Below are positions 1 through 5,165 of a stretch of DNA of 5,716 bases, piece after piece; position 1 is the first letter of the stretch, and the number at the start of each line of letters is the position of its first letter. The stretch is from CAYRFF01 sp964423575. Lineage in GTDB: Bacteria; Bacteroidota; Bacteroidia; Chitinophagales; Saprospiraceae. The position numbers and the translations under genes are program-made. The notes beneath the pieces were generated by a model. The model was not told the DNA's origin, made no database searches, and saw only the letters and a program-made list of their open reading frames with translations. The DNA lies in contig CAYRFF010000098.1 in NCBI GenBank assembly GCA_964423575.1, positions 1 through 5,716 on the forward strand, given 5' to 3'.

Positions 1-21
1 TTTTTTGGCAATGAAAAAAAG
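1..21. repeat. 21-bp T-run/A-run repeat, copy 1
   Basis: A run of T, then GGCAATG, then a run of A. The same 21 bases recur exactly at 5413-5433, just ahead of the epimerase gene. The T and A runs can pair, giving a small AT hairpin. This copy touches the window edge, so its full extent is unknown. It may be the tail of a larger repeat. No function is assigned. Confidence 0.6.
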
Positions 22-71
22 GACATAGAAAAGAGAAAAGAAAGAATCGACACTGAGTTCGTGCGCTGTAA

Positions 72-170
72 TAAGACCGCGTTTCATTGGTTAAAGATCC
101 TGGTTATTGAGGCTGCTCGAAATGCGCGGCTCTTCGCTTGCTCAGGATGACCAGTGGATAAAGGGAAGAG
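72..170. repeat. mosaic intergenic repeat Y, copy 1
   Basis: This block is collinear with 5033-5165. Positions 80-111 match 5041-5072 with one mismatch in 32. The block at 116-127 (CTCGAAATGCGC) matches 5121-5132. The 24 bases at 141-164 are identical to 5136-5159. Between these blocks the copies differ by whole segments: 112-115 here corresponds to a 48-bp segment in the other copy, and 128-140 corresponds to only three bases. The core at 136-152 is also related, on the opposite strand, to 2246-2262. The pattern is that of a dispersed intergenic repeat; no coding capacity is seen. Confidence 0.75.
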
Positions 171-177
171 TGAGGTT

Positions 178-411
178 CACCCCTATCTCCTGTCTTTCCC
201 CATTACCTCGGGTTAAAACCCCAGGCAATAGAGAAAGATGATACACTGCGTTTAATAAATGAGTAGGAATGAAATTGTTAAATGGTTTCTGCCATAATGA
301 AAACAGACTTTAACTCCCTTCTTCCACGCAGTGGAGAAGGGTTGGGGATGAGGTGGGTGTAAAAAAACAACTACTTATTAATTAAGTAACATGTAAAACA
401 TCAAGAGCAAT
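178..411. repeat. structured intergenic repeat Z, copy 1 (upstream of darT)
   Basis: This ~234-bp element is collinear with 2321-2538. The first 27 bases are identical (178-204 and 2321-2347). Further shared blocks are GAGAAAGA(T/C)GATACAC at 231-246, a hairpin region from 310, and a tail from 361 to 411. It can fold into three hairpins: 193-204 with 227-238 (two mismatches, with a small nested hairpin 206-225); 316-327 with 331-341 (arms CCCTTCTTCCAC and GTGGAGAAGGG, one bulged T, loop GCA); and 373-377 with 383-387. The second hairpin, followed by GTTGGGGATGAGGTG, resembles REP-type palindromes common in environmental bacteria (from memory). Together with its second copy it brackets darTG. 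The rest of 1-471 holds nothing else that I can name. Confidence 0.8.
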
Positions 412-471
412 CATAAACCGCAATCATTTCCAGCAATAGTCGTCCGATAGATTGCCAGAGAACAGAAAACA

Positions 472-1128
472 ATGGAGGTTGAAAAAATTAAAATATACCG
501 TATGACGCATATAGAGAATATGCCACATATACTTAAACATGGTATTACAAGTAAATTTTCTTTCTATGCTAATAAGAACTATATACCTATAGGAGATGAA
601 AGTTTGATTCAAAATAGGGAAGTTACGACTTTAGTTGTGAATAACGGATTGAATCCGAATCCTCAGAATGAGAAAATACAATTGAGGGATTTTATTCCTT
701 TCTACTTTGGTGTTAAAATGCCGATGCTCTATGTAGCTCAAAAAGGTGGAAATTTTGTATCCAAACCTATAAAAGCAGAAAATGTTATATATTTAGCTTG
801 TTCATTAGAAGACATAATTAGTCGGTTGGATCGTTATTATTTTACAGACGGTCACGCTAAGAATAAATATTCCTCTATATATGACAAAACGTTTATTCAA
901 AAGTTACCTGAAATAATAAATTGGAAAGCAATAATAGCTGACTATTGGGGAGATGATGAAAATCAAGATATTAAACGGTTAAAACAAGCAGAATTTCTCA
1001 TTGGTGAAGACATTCCTCTTGGACTAATACATGGAATAGCTTGTTATAATATAAATGCACAAGAGAGATTAATGAAGATGGGTGTAGAAAAAGAGTTAGT
1101 TAAAGTGTTTCCTAAAGGATATTTTTAA
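472..1128 (+). CDS. darT: DarT-like DNA ADP-ribosyltransferase toxin
   Basis: A 218-residue protein of the DarT (DUF4433) family. DarT toxins use NAD+ to ADP-ribosylate thymidine in single-stranded DNA, blocking replication; DarTG pairs act as toxin-antitoxin and anti-phage modules. Visible family signatures are YRMTHIEN near the N-terminus (residues 9-16; H13 is placed to help bind NAD+), R49 in the QNRE stretch, LRDFIPFYFG followed by PMLY (71-87), and KRLKQAEFLI (168-177), where E174 is the expected catalytic glutamate. The length is normal for the family and no key motif is missing, so the toxin looks intact. The first ATG is preferred because the YRMTH motif normally lies within about ten residues of the start; the leader is A-rich (GAAAACA directly before the ATG) rather than a clear Shine-Dalgarno. 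The antitoxin gene starts 9 bp after the stop, implying one transcript. The family call is firm; the exact DNA target sequence cannot be read from sequence. Confidence 0.93.
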   Translation: MEVEKIKIYRMTHIENMPHILKHGITSKFSFYANKNYIPIGDESLIQNREVTTLVVNNGLNPNPQNEKIQLRDFIPFYFGVKMPMLYVAQKGGNFVSKPIKAENVIYLACSLEDIISRLDRYYFTDGHAKNKYSSIYDKTFIQKLPEIINWKAIIADYWGDDENQDIKRLKQAEFLIGEDIPLGLIHGIACYNINAQERLMKMGVEKELVKVFPKGYF

Positions 1129-1137
1129 GAAGAATTA

Positions 1138-2175
1138 ATGATGAAGTATGTGAATGGAAATATATTTGACAGCCAGGCTGAAGCTATCGTAAATACGGTA
1201 AATACAGTTGGTGTAATGGGAAAGGGCATTGCTCTTCAATTTAAAAGAATCTTTCCCCATAATTATAAGACTTATAAGGAAGCTTGCGCAAATGGCGATA
1301 TCGCAATAGGAAAATTATTGTTAACAAAAGAAAGTAGCCTACACACTGGAGAAAAAATAATTATCAATTTCCCTACTAAAAAACACTGGCGTAATCCTTC
1401 ACAATACAGCTATATTGAAAAGGGACTAGAAGACCTAATTAGGATAATTGAAGAGAACCAAATTAATAGTATAGCTATTCCGCCCCTGGGTGCTGGAAAT
1501 GGTGGATTAGATTGGGAAAAAGTAAAGGAAATTATTGAGGATAAACTTAAACAGGTCGATATTGATATTTATATATATGAACCTGGATATGAAACGAAGG
1601 AAGCATTAAAACAAGAAAAAGTAAAACTCACACCTGCGAGAGCTCTGCTACTTTATGTATTGTATGATTTAGTGGCCGATGGAGAATATGTTTCAGAATT
1701 TTCCAGCGAAAAAGTGGCATATTTCCTGCAGCGACATGGTGCGGAAAATATTTTCAACTTAGATTATAAACAATATTATTACGGGCCTTACTCAGGAAAA
1801 GTCCGTCATATCTTAGCCGTTTTGAACGGCAGCTATATCACAGGATATAGTGATAAAGATAAAAAGCCATTTGATCCCTTATTTTTAATTGCGGATGGCT
1901 ATAAAAATGTTATCGAATACATAGATAGTCGTCTTGAATTAAAAGAGATCGCACAACGTACAATGAGGTTTCTCAGAGGATTTTATTCAGATATTGGGTT
2001 GGAACTATTATCCACTCTCGACTATATAGCACAAAAAGAACAGTCCTTAGAAAAAGACATTCTAATAAGAGAAATGAATAGTTGGAGCAATAGAAAAAGC
2101 AACTTAATTGAAAACTCCCGACATCTCGATATAAGCATTCAACACATACAACAAGCAGAAATGGTCTTTTATTAA
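1138..2175 (+). CDS. darG: DarG-like macrodomain antitoxin (DNA ADP-ribosyl glycohydrolase)
   Basis: A 345-residue antitoxin partner of DarT. Residues 1 to about 150 form a macrodomain: GNIFDSQAEAIVNTVN with N22, the loop GVMGKGIALQFK (25-36), FPTKKHWR (78-85) with K81 at the position of the catalytic lysine of known DarG macrodomains, and PPLGAGNGGLDW (115-126) for ADP-ribose binding. This domain removes ADP-ribose from thymidine in DNA. Residues ~160-345 match the C-terminal part of full-length DarG proteins, which in studied examples binds DarT directly and mimics its DNA substrate. Both neutralising activities therefore seem present. Two ATG codons stand in tandem at 1138 and 1141; either could be used, with a weak purine stretch (AAGAAG) upstream. 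It lies 9 bp after darT and is very probably co-transcribed with it. No terminator is evident after the stop; the space beyond leads into repeat Z copy 2. Confidence 0.93.
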   Translation: MMKYVNGNIFDSQAEAIVNTVNTVGVMGKGIALQFKRIFPHNYKTYKEACANGDIAIGKLLLTKESSLHTGEKIIINFPTKKHWRNPSQYSYIEKGLEDLIRIIEENQINSIAIPPLGAGNGGLDWEKVKEIIEDKLKQVDIDIYIYEPGYETKEALKQEKVKLTPARALLLYVLYDLVADGEYVSEFSSEKVAYFLQRHGAENIFNLDYKQYYYGPYSGKVRHILAVLNGSYITGYSDKDKKPFDPLFLIADGYKNVIEYIDSRLELKEIAQRTMRFLRGFYSDIGLELLSTLDYIAQKEQSLEKDILIREMNSWSNRKSNLIENSRHLDISIQHIQQAEMVFY

Positions 2176-2245
2176 GAGAAATACTTTAAAATTAAGCCTT
2201 AATGAATAATCGACCAGTAATTCTCCTCTGCTCAATTGAAAACGA

Positions 2246-2270
2246 GGTCATTCTGAGCTTGCGAAGAATC
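2246..2270. repeat. short dispersed repeat, opposite orientation to repeat Y core
   Basis: GGTCATTCTGAGCTTGC at 2246-2262 is, on the reverse strand, GCAAGCTCAGAATGACC. It differs at one position from 5131-5147 and is close to 136-152. ATTCT at 2250-2254 and AGAAT at 2265-2269 form an inverted pair around it. The 'cattctgagc...gaagaatc' type is a familiar dispersed repeat in environmental genomes (from memory). The rest of 2176-2320 shows no gene and no other recognisable signal. Confidence 0.55.
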
Positions 2271-2320
2271 TTTTGCTACTGGTTCGTGCGATTGGTGTAG
2301 TTCCCGTTTTTGTATTATTC

Positions 2321-2538
2321 CACCCCTATCTCCTGTCTTTCCCCATTTCGCTATGTCTCAATGGAGAAAGACGATACACCACGTTATTAAATAACACTAT
2401 GATAAAGGTTTAAATCGCTTGTAAAAATAACCATTACATTAACTCCCTTCTCTACGCAGTGGGGAAGGGTTGGGGATGGGGTGGAGTATAAAAAAGAAAC
2501 ACTTATGAATAAGTAACCTGTAGAATATCAAGATTAAT
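2321..2538. repeat. structured intergenic repeat Z, copy 2 (upstream of GxxExxY gene)
   Basis: Second copy of the element at 178-411, in the same orientation. It keeps all three hairpins although the intervening bases have drifted. Stem 1 pairs 2336-2347 with 2360-2371 with one mismatch. Stem 2 pairs 2445-2455 (CCCTTCTCTAC) with 2459-2469 (GTGGGGAAGGG) fully if G-U pairs are allowed, again around a GCA loop. Stem 3 pairs ACTTAT (2501-2506) with ATAAGT (2509-2514) perfectly. Together with copy 1 it forms an imperfect direct repeat around darTG. Confidence 0.8.
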
Positions 2539-2565
2539 AAAACATGCTAATTGCTGCTAATTTAA

Positions 2566-2583
2566 ACGAATTTCATGCGAATT
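2566..2583. repeat. left arm of inverted repeat flanking the GxxExxY gene
   Basis: ACGAATTTCATGCGAATT. Its reverse complement matches 3004-3021 at 16 of 18 positions. The arm lies 28 bp before the start codon of the GxxExxY gene; the right arm begins 2 bp after the stop. The AATTCGCATGA part recurs once more at 3065-3075. The arms could be element ends or chance AT-rich similarity; the first is favoured by the close, symmetrical placement. Confidence 0.55.
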
Positions 2584-2611
2584 AAATGGTGCTTCAAAAT
2601 GAACATCGAAT

Positions 2612-3001
2612 ATGAGTGAAACAGAAATAGTATATAAAGAAGAAAGTTACAAGATTGTCGGAGCCTGTATGAAAGTGCACAGTAAACTCGGACCTGGCTT
2701 TCTTGAAGCTGTTTATCAAGAAGCACTGGAAAAAGAGTTTATAGCTCAGGAAATCCCGTATGAAAGAGAAAAATCTCTGTCTTTATTTTACGAAGGTAAA
2801 AAGATGGATAAAGGATATAGAGCAGATTTCGTTTGTCATGATAAAATAATCATCGAATTAAAAGCTGTTTCCTTTATCGCAAAAGATAATTTTAAGCAAA
2901 CAAGAAACTACTTAAAAGCAACAAAGTACCGATTGGGAATTCTAGTGAATTTTGGAAAACCTTCTCTTGAATATCATCGTATCCTTAATCCGACAGCCTG
3001 A
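2612..3001 (+). CDS. GxxExxY family protein
   Basis: A 129-residue member of the GxxExxY family, named for the motif seen here as GFLEAVY (residues 29-35; G29, E32, Y35), preceded by VHSKLGPG. The C-terminal half carries a PD-(D/E)XK-like pattern: YRADFV with D72, then IIELKAV with E82 and K84, followed by Q96 and the TRNYLKA segment. These residues are arranged as in nuclease-fold enzymes, so metal-dependent DNA or RNA cleavage is possible, but I know of no established biochemical activity for the family. The length (about 120-130) is typical and the gene looks intact. It stands alone, with repeat Z upstream and 190 bp to the next gene, so it may have its own promoter. The start at 2612 gives the usual short N-terminus before the YKIVGACMKVH segment; no Shine-Dalgarno is seen. 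The family call is firm, the function unknown. Confidence 0.88.
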   Translation: MSETEIVYKEESYKIVGACMKVHSKLGPGFLEAVYQEALEKEFIAQEIPYEREKSLSLFYEGKKMDKGYRADFVCHDKIIIELKAVSFIAKDNFKQTRNYLKATKYRLGILVNFGKPSLEYHRILNPTA

Positions 3002-3003
3002 AT

Positions 3004-3021
3004 AATTCGCATAAAATTCAT
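3004..3021. repeat. right arm of inverted repeat flanking the GxxExxY gene
   Basis: AATTCGCATAAAATTCAT, which pairs with 2566-2583 at 16 of 18 positions. It starts 2 bp after the stop codon of the GxxExxY gene. Confidence 0.55.
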
Positions 3022-3028
3022 AATCTTG

Positions 3029-3053
3029 TCCGCCGAAGCGTAGCGTAGGAGGA
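3029..3053. repeat. short palindromic intergenic repeat
   Basis: TCCGCC at 3029-3034 pairs with GGAGGA at 3048-3053 (one mismatch) around an inner segment that contains GCGTAGCGTAG. The 'tccgccgaagc...gcgtaggagga' form resembles a dispersed palindromic repeat seen in many environmental genomes (from memory). There is no T-run, so it is not a convincing terminator for the gene upstream. Confidence 0.5.
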
Positions 3054-3120
3054 AATTAGCATTGAATTCGCATGACACAGCATAGGATTCACAAATAGAA
3101 ATTAAAAAAACAATTTGACC

Positions 3121-3190
3121 GTTAGCAGTTAACAGTTATCCGTTAACAGTTGATTGTTACCTGTTAACAGACAACAGTAAACAAAACAAT
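3121..3190. repeat. 7-bp tandem repeat, tract 1 (upstream of four-helix gene)
   Basis: Ten heptamers in unbroken register. Early units are of the GTTAACA or GTTATCC type (GTTAACA at 3128, 3142 and 3163; GTTATCC at 3135). The last ones change to GACAACA (3170), GTAAACA (3177) and AAACAAT (3184). The tract ends one base before the ATG at 3192. The units are degenerate, but most keep the pattern G-T/A-N-A-A-C-A or GTTANCC. The sequence is non-coding in the six-frame sense and forms the leader of the four-helix gene. Confidence 0.9.
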
Positions 3191-3191
3191 T

Positions 3192-3569
3192 ATGAAAACA
3201 TACCGAGACTTAGAAATATTTAAATTATCAATGAATCTCTTCTTCAGAGCCCACAAAATGTCGATGATTCTTCCAAAGCATGAAATGTATGAATTAGGAA
3301 GTCAATTACGTCGATCCTCTGACTCAGTTGTAACAAATATCGTAGAAGGATATGGTCGGAGCATTTATAAAGCAGAATTTACAAAGTTCTTAACCTATTC
3401 TTATGGTAGTGCATTAGAAACGACCAATCACCTTGAGAAAATAAAACACTTATATCCGGAATTATCGGACAATTTTGACAAAATACTTCAGGAATACGAT
3501 ATACTTGCAGCCAAAATTTATAGATTCAGAGAATATGTAGAAAACAACTGGAAAACGAGAAACCGTTAA
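3192..3569 (+). CDS. four-helix-bundle protein (23S rRNA intervening-sequence type)
   Basis: A 125-residue member of the family of small four-helix proteins first known from open reading frames inside 23S rRNA intervening sequences and now found widely as free-standing genes. Family signatures are YRDLEIFKLSMNL at the N-terminus (residues 4-16), LRRSSDSVVTNIVEGYGR (39-56) and EFTKFLTYSYGSALET (62-77). The protein is helical throughout, with no signal peptide or membrane segment. The diversity-generating retroelement accessory protein Avd has a similar fold, but there is no reverse transcriptase or template/variable repeat here. The cellular role is not known; nucleic-acid binding is often proposed. 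The gene is intact and of normal length. It is sharply framed by heptamer repeats: one tract ends one base before its ATG, the next begins within its last codons, and the stop TAA is part of a GTTAACA unit. No rRNA lies nearby, so this is not an rRNA intervening sequence in place. Confidence 0.88.
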   Translation: MKTYRDLEIFKLSMNLFFRAHKMSMILPKHEMYELGSQLRRSSDSVVTNIVEGYGRSIYKAEFTKFLTYSYGSALETTNHLEKIKHLYPELSDNFDKILQEYDILAAKIYRFREYVENNWKTRNR

Positions 3570-3648
3570 CAATTAACCGTTATCCGCGAACAGACAACAG
3601 GCAACAGTAAACAGACAACAGATAACAGTAAACAGACAACAGAATAAA
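3565..3648. repeat. 7-bp tandem repeat, tract 2 (fills the gap before the dehydrogenase)
   Basis: Exactly twelve heptamers (84 bp) in perfect register. The first, GTTAACA at 3565-3571, contains the TAA stop of the four-helix gene; the last, GAATAAA, ends at the base before the ATG of the dehydrogenase. The order of unit types matches tract 1: GTTAACA and GTTATCC (3579) first, then GACAACA (3593, 3614, 3635) and GTAAACA (3607, 3628). The near-identical units at 3607-3620 and 3628-3641 suggest recent local duplication. The tract is also the whole leader of the dehydrogenase gene, so its copy number would set the distance from any upstream promoter. Confidence 0.93.
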
Positions 3649-4941
3649 ATGGACATAAACAACACCAAAATAGCCGTCATCGGCCTCGGCTACGTAGGAC
3701 TACCACTTGCTGTAGCCTTTGCAGAAAAATATCGAGTCATAGGATTTGATATAAAAAAGGAACGAGTACAAGAACTCAACAACGGAATTGACCGAACCCT
3801 TGAAGTAGAAAATGAAGAACTACAAAAGGTCCTGATTAAAGACCCCAATTCCAAAACCGGACTCTTATGTACAGATGATATAGAGCATTTGAAAGATTGC
3901 AACTTCTATATAATGTCCGTTCCTACACCGATAGATCAAAATAAAAACCCGGTAATAACCCCACTTCTCAAAGCATCTGAAATAGTAGGAAAAGTTTTGA
4001 GTAAAGGAGACGTGGTTGTGTACGAATCCACCGTCTATCCCGGATGCACGGAAGAAGACTGTGTTCCTATCCTTAAAAAAGTCAGCGGACTTAAATACAA
4101 CGAGGATTTCCACGTAGGATATTCACCGGAAAGAATCAATCCGGGAGATAAGGAACGTACTGTGACAAAAATATTAAAAGTCACTTCAGGTTCTACGCCT
4201 GAAGCAGCAGATTATATCGATGATGTTTATAAATCGGTGATTAAAGCCGGGACGTTCAAAGCAGCTTCCATCAAGGTTGCCGAGGCAGCAAAAGTCATAG
4301 AAAACAGCCAAAGAGACATCAATATTGCCTTCGTAAACGAGTTAAGTATCATTTTTGCAAGACTGGGCATTGATACACATGCGGTCCTGGAAGCAGCAGG
4401 AACTAAGTGGAATTTTCTTCCATTTAAACCGGGACTAGTAGGAGGACACTGTATAGGTGTGGATCCATATTATCTGGCACAGAAAGCAAAAACAGTAGGC
4501 TATCATCCTGAAATTATTCTGGGAGGTAGGAAAATAAATGATGATATGGGTATCTTTGTCACTTCAGAACTCGTAAAAGGCATGATTGCCAAGGACATCA
4601 AGATTAAAAATGCTCATGTACTCGTACTGGGAATAACCTTTAAAGAAAATTGCCCGGACATCAGAAATACAAGAGTCATTGACGTAATAGACGAGTTGAA
4701 ATCATACGGAATACAGGTAAGTGTTTACGATCCCTGGGCATCAGCTGAAGAAGTGAAGCAAGAATACGGATTAGACTTAAGATCAGATAAGGCCTTAGAA
4801 GAACAATACGATGGTATTATTCTCACCGTGGCGCACAATGAATTCCAGAATCTCGATTATCCCAGCTTACGCAAATCAGAATCAGTTATTTACGATGTAA
4901 AAGGAGTGCTGGATACGGCAGTGATAGATGCAAGACTGTAA
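3649..4941 (+). CDS. UDP-N-acetyl-hexosamine 6-dehydrogenase (TviB/WbpO type)
   Basis: A 430-residue cytoplasmic enzyme of the UDP-glucose/UDP-ManNAc dehydrogenase superfamily, full length for the group. It oxidises C6 of a UDP-N-acetyl-hexosamine to a carboxylate with two NAD+, giving a UDP-N-acetyl-hexuronic acid for surface polysaccharide. Seen in order: Rossmann motif GLGYVGLP (12-19) with D34 after the second strand for NAD; VPTP (91-94); ESTVYPGCTEE (126-136); GYSPERINPGD (157-167); the active-site helix with K215 and N219; GLVGGHCIGVDPYYLA (262-277) with catalytic C268; and the C-terminal domain with GITFKENCPDIRN (328-340). The KPGLVGGHCIGVDPYY form is typical of TviB/WbpO-like enzymes rather than UDP-glucose dehydrogenases, but GlcNAc and GalNAc substrates cannot be told apart here. 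The TviC/WbpP-like epimerase downstream supports the pathway. The leader is entirely heptamer repeat, without a clear Shine-Dalgarno. Confidence 0.9.
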   Translation: MDINNTKIAVIGLGYVGLPLAVAFAEKYRVIGFDIKKERVQELNNGIDRTLEVENEELQKVLIKDPNSKTGLLCTDDIEHLKDCNFYIMSVPTPIDQNKNPVITPLLKASEIVGKVLSKGDVVVYESTVYPGCTEEDCVPILKKVSGLKYNEDFHVGYSPERINPGDKERTVTKILKVTSGSTPEAADYIDDVYKSVIKAGTFKAASIKVAEAAKVIENSQRDINIAFVNELSIIFARLGIDTHAVLEAAGTKWNFLPFKPGLVGGHCIGVDPYYLAQKAKTVGYHPEIILGGRKINDDMGIFVTSELVKGMIAKDIKIKNAHVLVLGITFKENCPDIRNTRVIDVIDELKSYGIQVSVYDPWASAEEVKQEYGLDLRSDKALEEQYDGIILTVAHNEFQNLDYPSLRKSESVIYDVKGVLDTAVIDARL

Positions 4942-4945
4942 GACA

Positions 4946-4980
4946 GTTGTCCGTTGACGGTTATCCGTTTACAGTTAATA
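4946..4980. repeat. 7-bp tandem repeat, tract 3 (downstream of the dehydrogenase)
   Basis: Five heptamers in register: GTTGTCC, GTTGACG, then GTTATCC (4960), GTTTACA (4967) and GTTAATA (4974). It begins five bases after the dehydrogenase stop codon. The GTTATCC unit is shared with tracts 1 and 2, but the GACAACA/GTAAACA type found next to the start codons is absent. It looks like an eroded copy of the same repeat family. Confidence 0.8.
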
Positions 4981-4985
4981 GAAAA

Positions 4986-5028
4986 CTGCGGGAGTAAGTG
5001 AGGGAATAGCTGCGGGAGTAACCGCGCT
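4986..5028. repeat. 12-bp direct repeat and small hairpin
   Basis: CTGCGGGAGTAA occurs at 4986-4997 and again at 5010-5021. The second copy lies in a hairpin: GCGG (5012-5015) pairs with CCGC (5022-5025), extended by AGC and GCT around one bulged T. No T-run follows, so it is a poor match to an intrinsic terminator, although it lies shortly after the dehydrogenase gene. Confidence 0.5.
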
Positions 5029-5032
5029 ATAT

Positions 5033-5165
5033 TAAGTCCACGTTTCATTGGTTAAAGATCCTTGTTATTGAGCGATGCGTTGAGGTGGTTCCTGAGCCTG
5101 CCGAAGGGCTCTCGAAACGGCTCGAAATGCGCAAGCTCAGGATGACCAGTGGATAAAGGAAAAGT
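5033..5165. repeat. mosaic intergenic repeat Y, copy 2
   Basis: Second copy of the block at 72-170, with the same order and orientation. It carries an extra 48-bp segment at 5073-5120, including CCTGAGCCTGCCGAAGGGC, where copy 1 has four bases. CCTGAGC at 5091-5097 and GCTCAGG at 5135-5141 are inverted arms that enclose most of the segment. It lies between two genes that would normally be neighbours in a polysaccharide operon. Confidence 0.75.

Noticed and set aside
424..612. Open frame on the - strand overlapping the start of darT
   Set aside because: It is antisense to a well-supported gene, has no recognisable family and has a composition of aromatic and basic residues typical of antisense AT-rich DNA.
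3192..3569. Diversity-generating retroelement with the four-helix protein as Avd
   Set aside because: There is no reverse transcriptase and no template/variable repeat pair in the window; the protein reads as the broader four-helix family.
3192..3569. Intervening sequence inside a 23S rRNA gene
   Set aside because: The flanks are repeats and protein genes; no rRNA sequence is recognisable on either side.
3121..3648. Possible CRISPR array
   Set aside because: The units are contiguous 7-mers without spacers, and no cas genes are present.
3690..4113. Two open frames on the - strand inside the dehydrogenase
   Set aside because: They are shadows of the strongly conserved + strand gene, with no family signatures of their own.
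4986..5028. Intrinsic terminator after the dehydrogenase
   Set aside because: The stem is short with a bulge and no T-run follows, so termination cannot be claimed.
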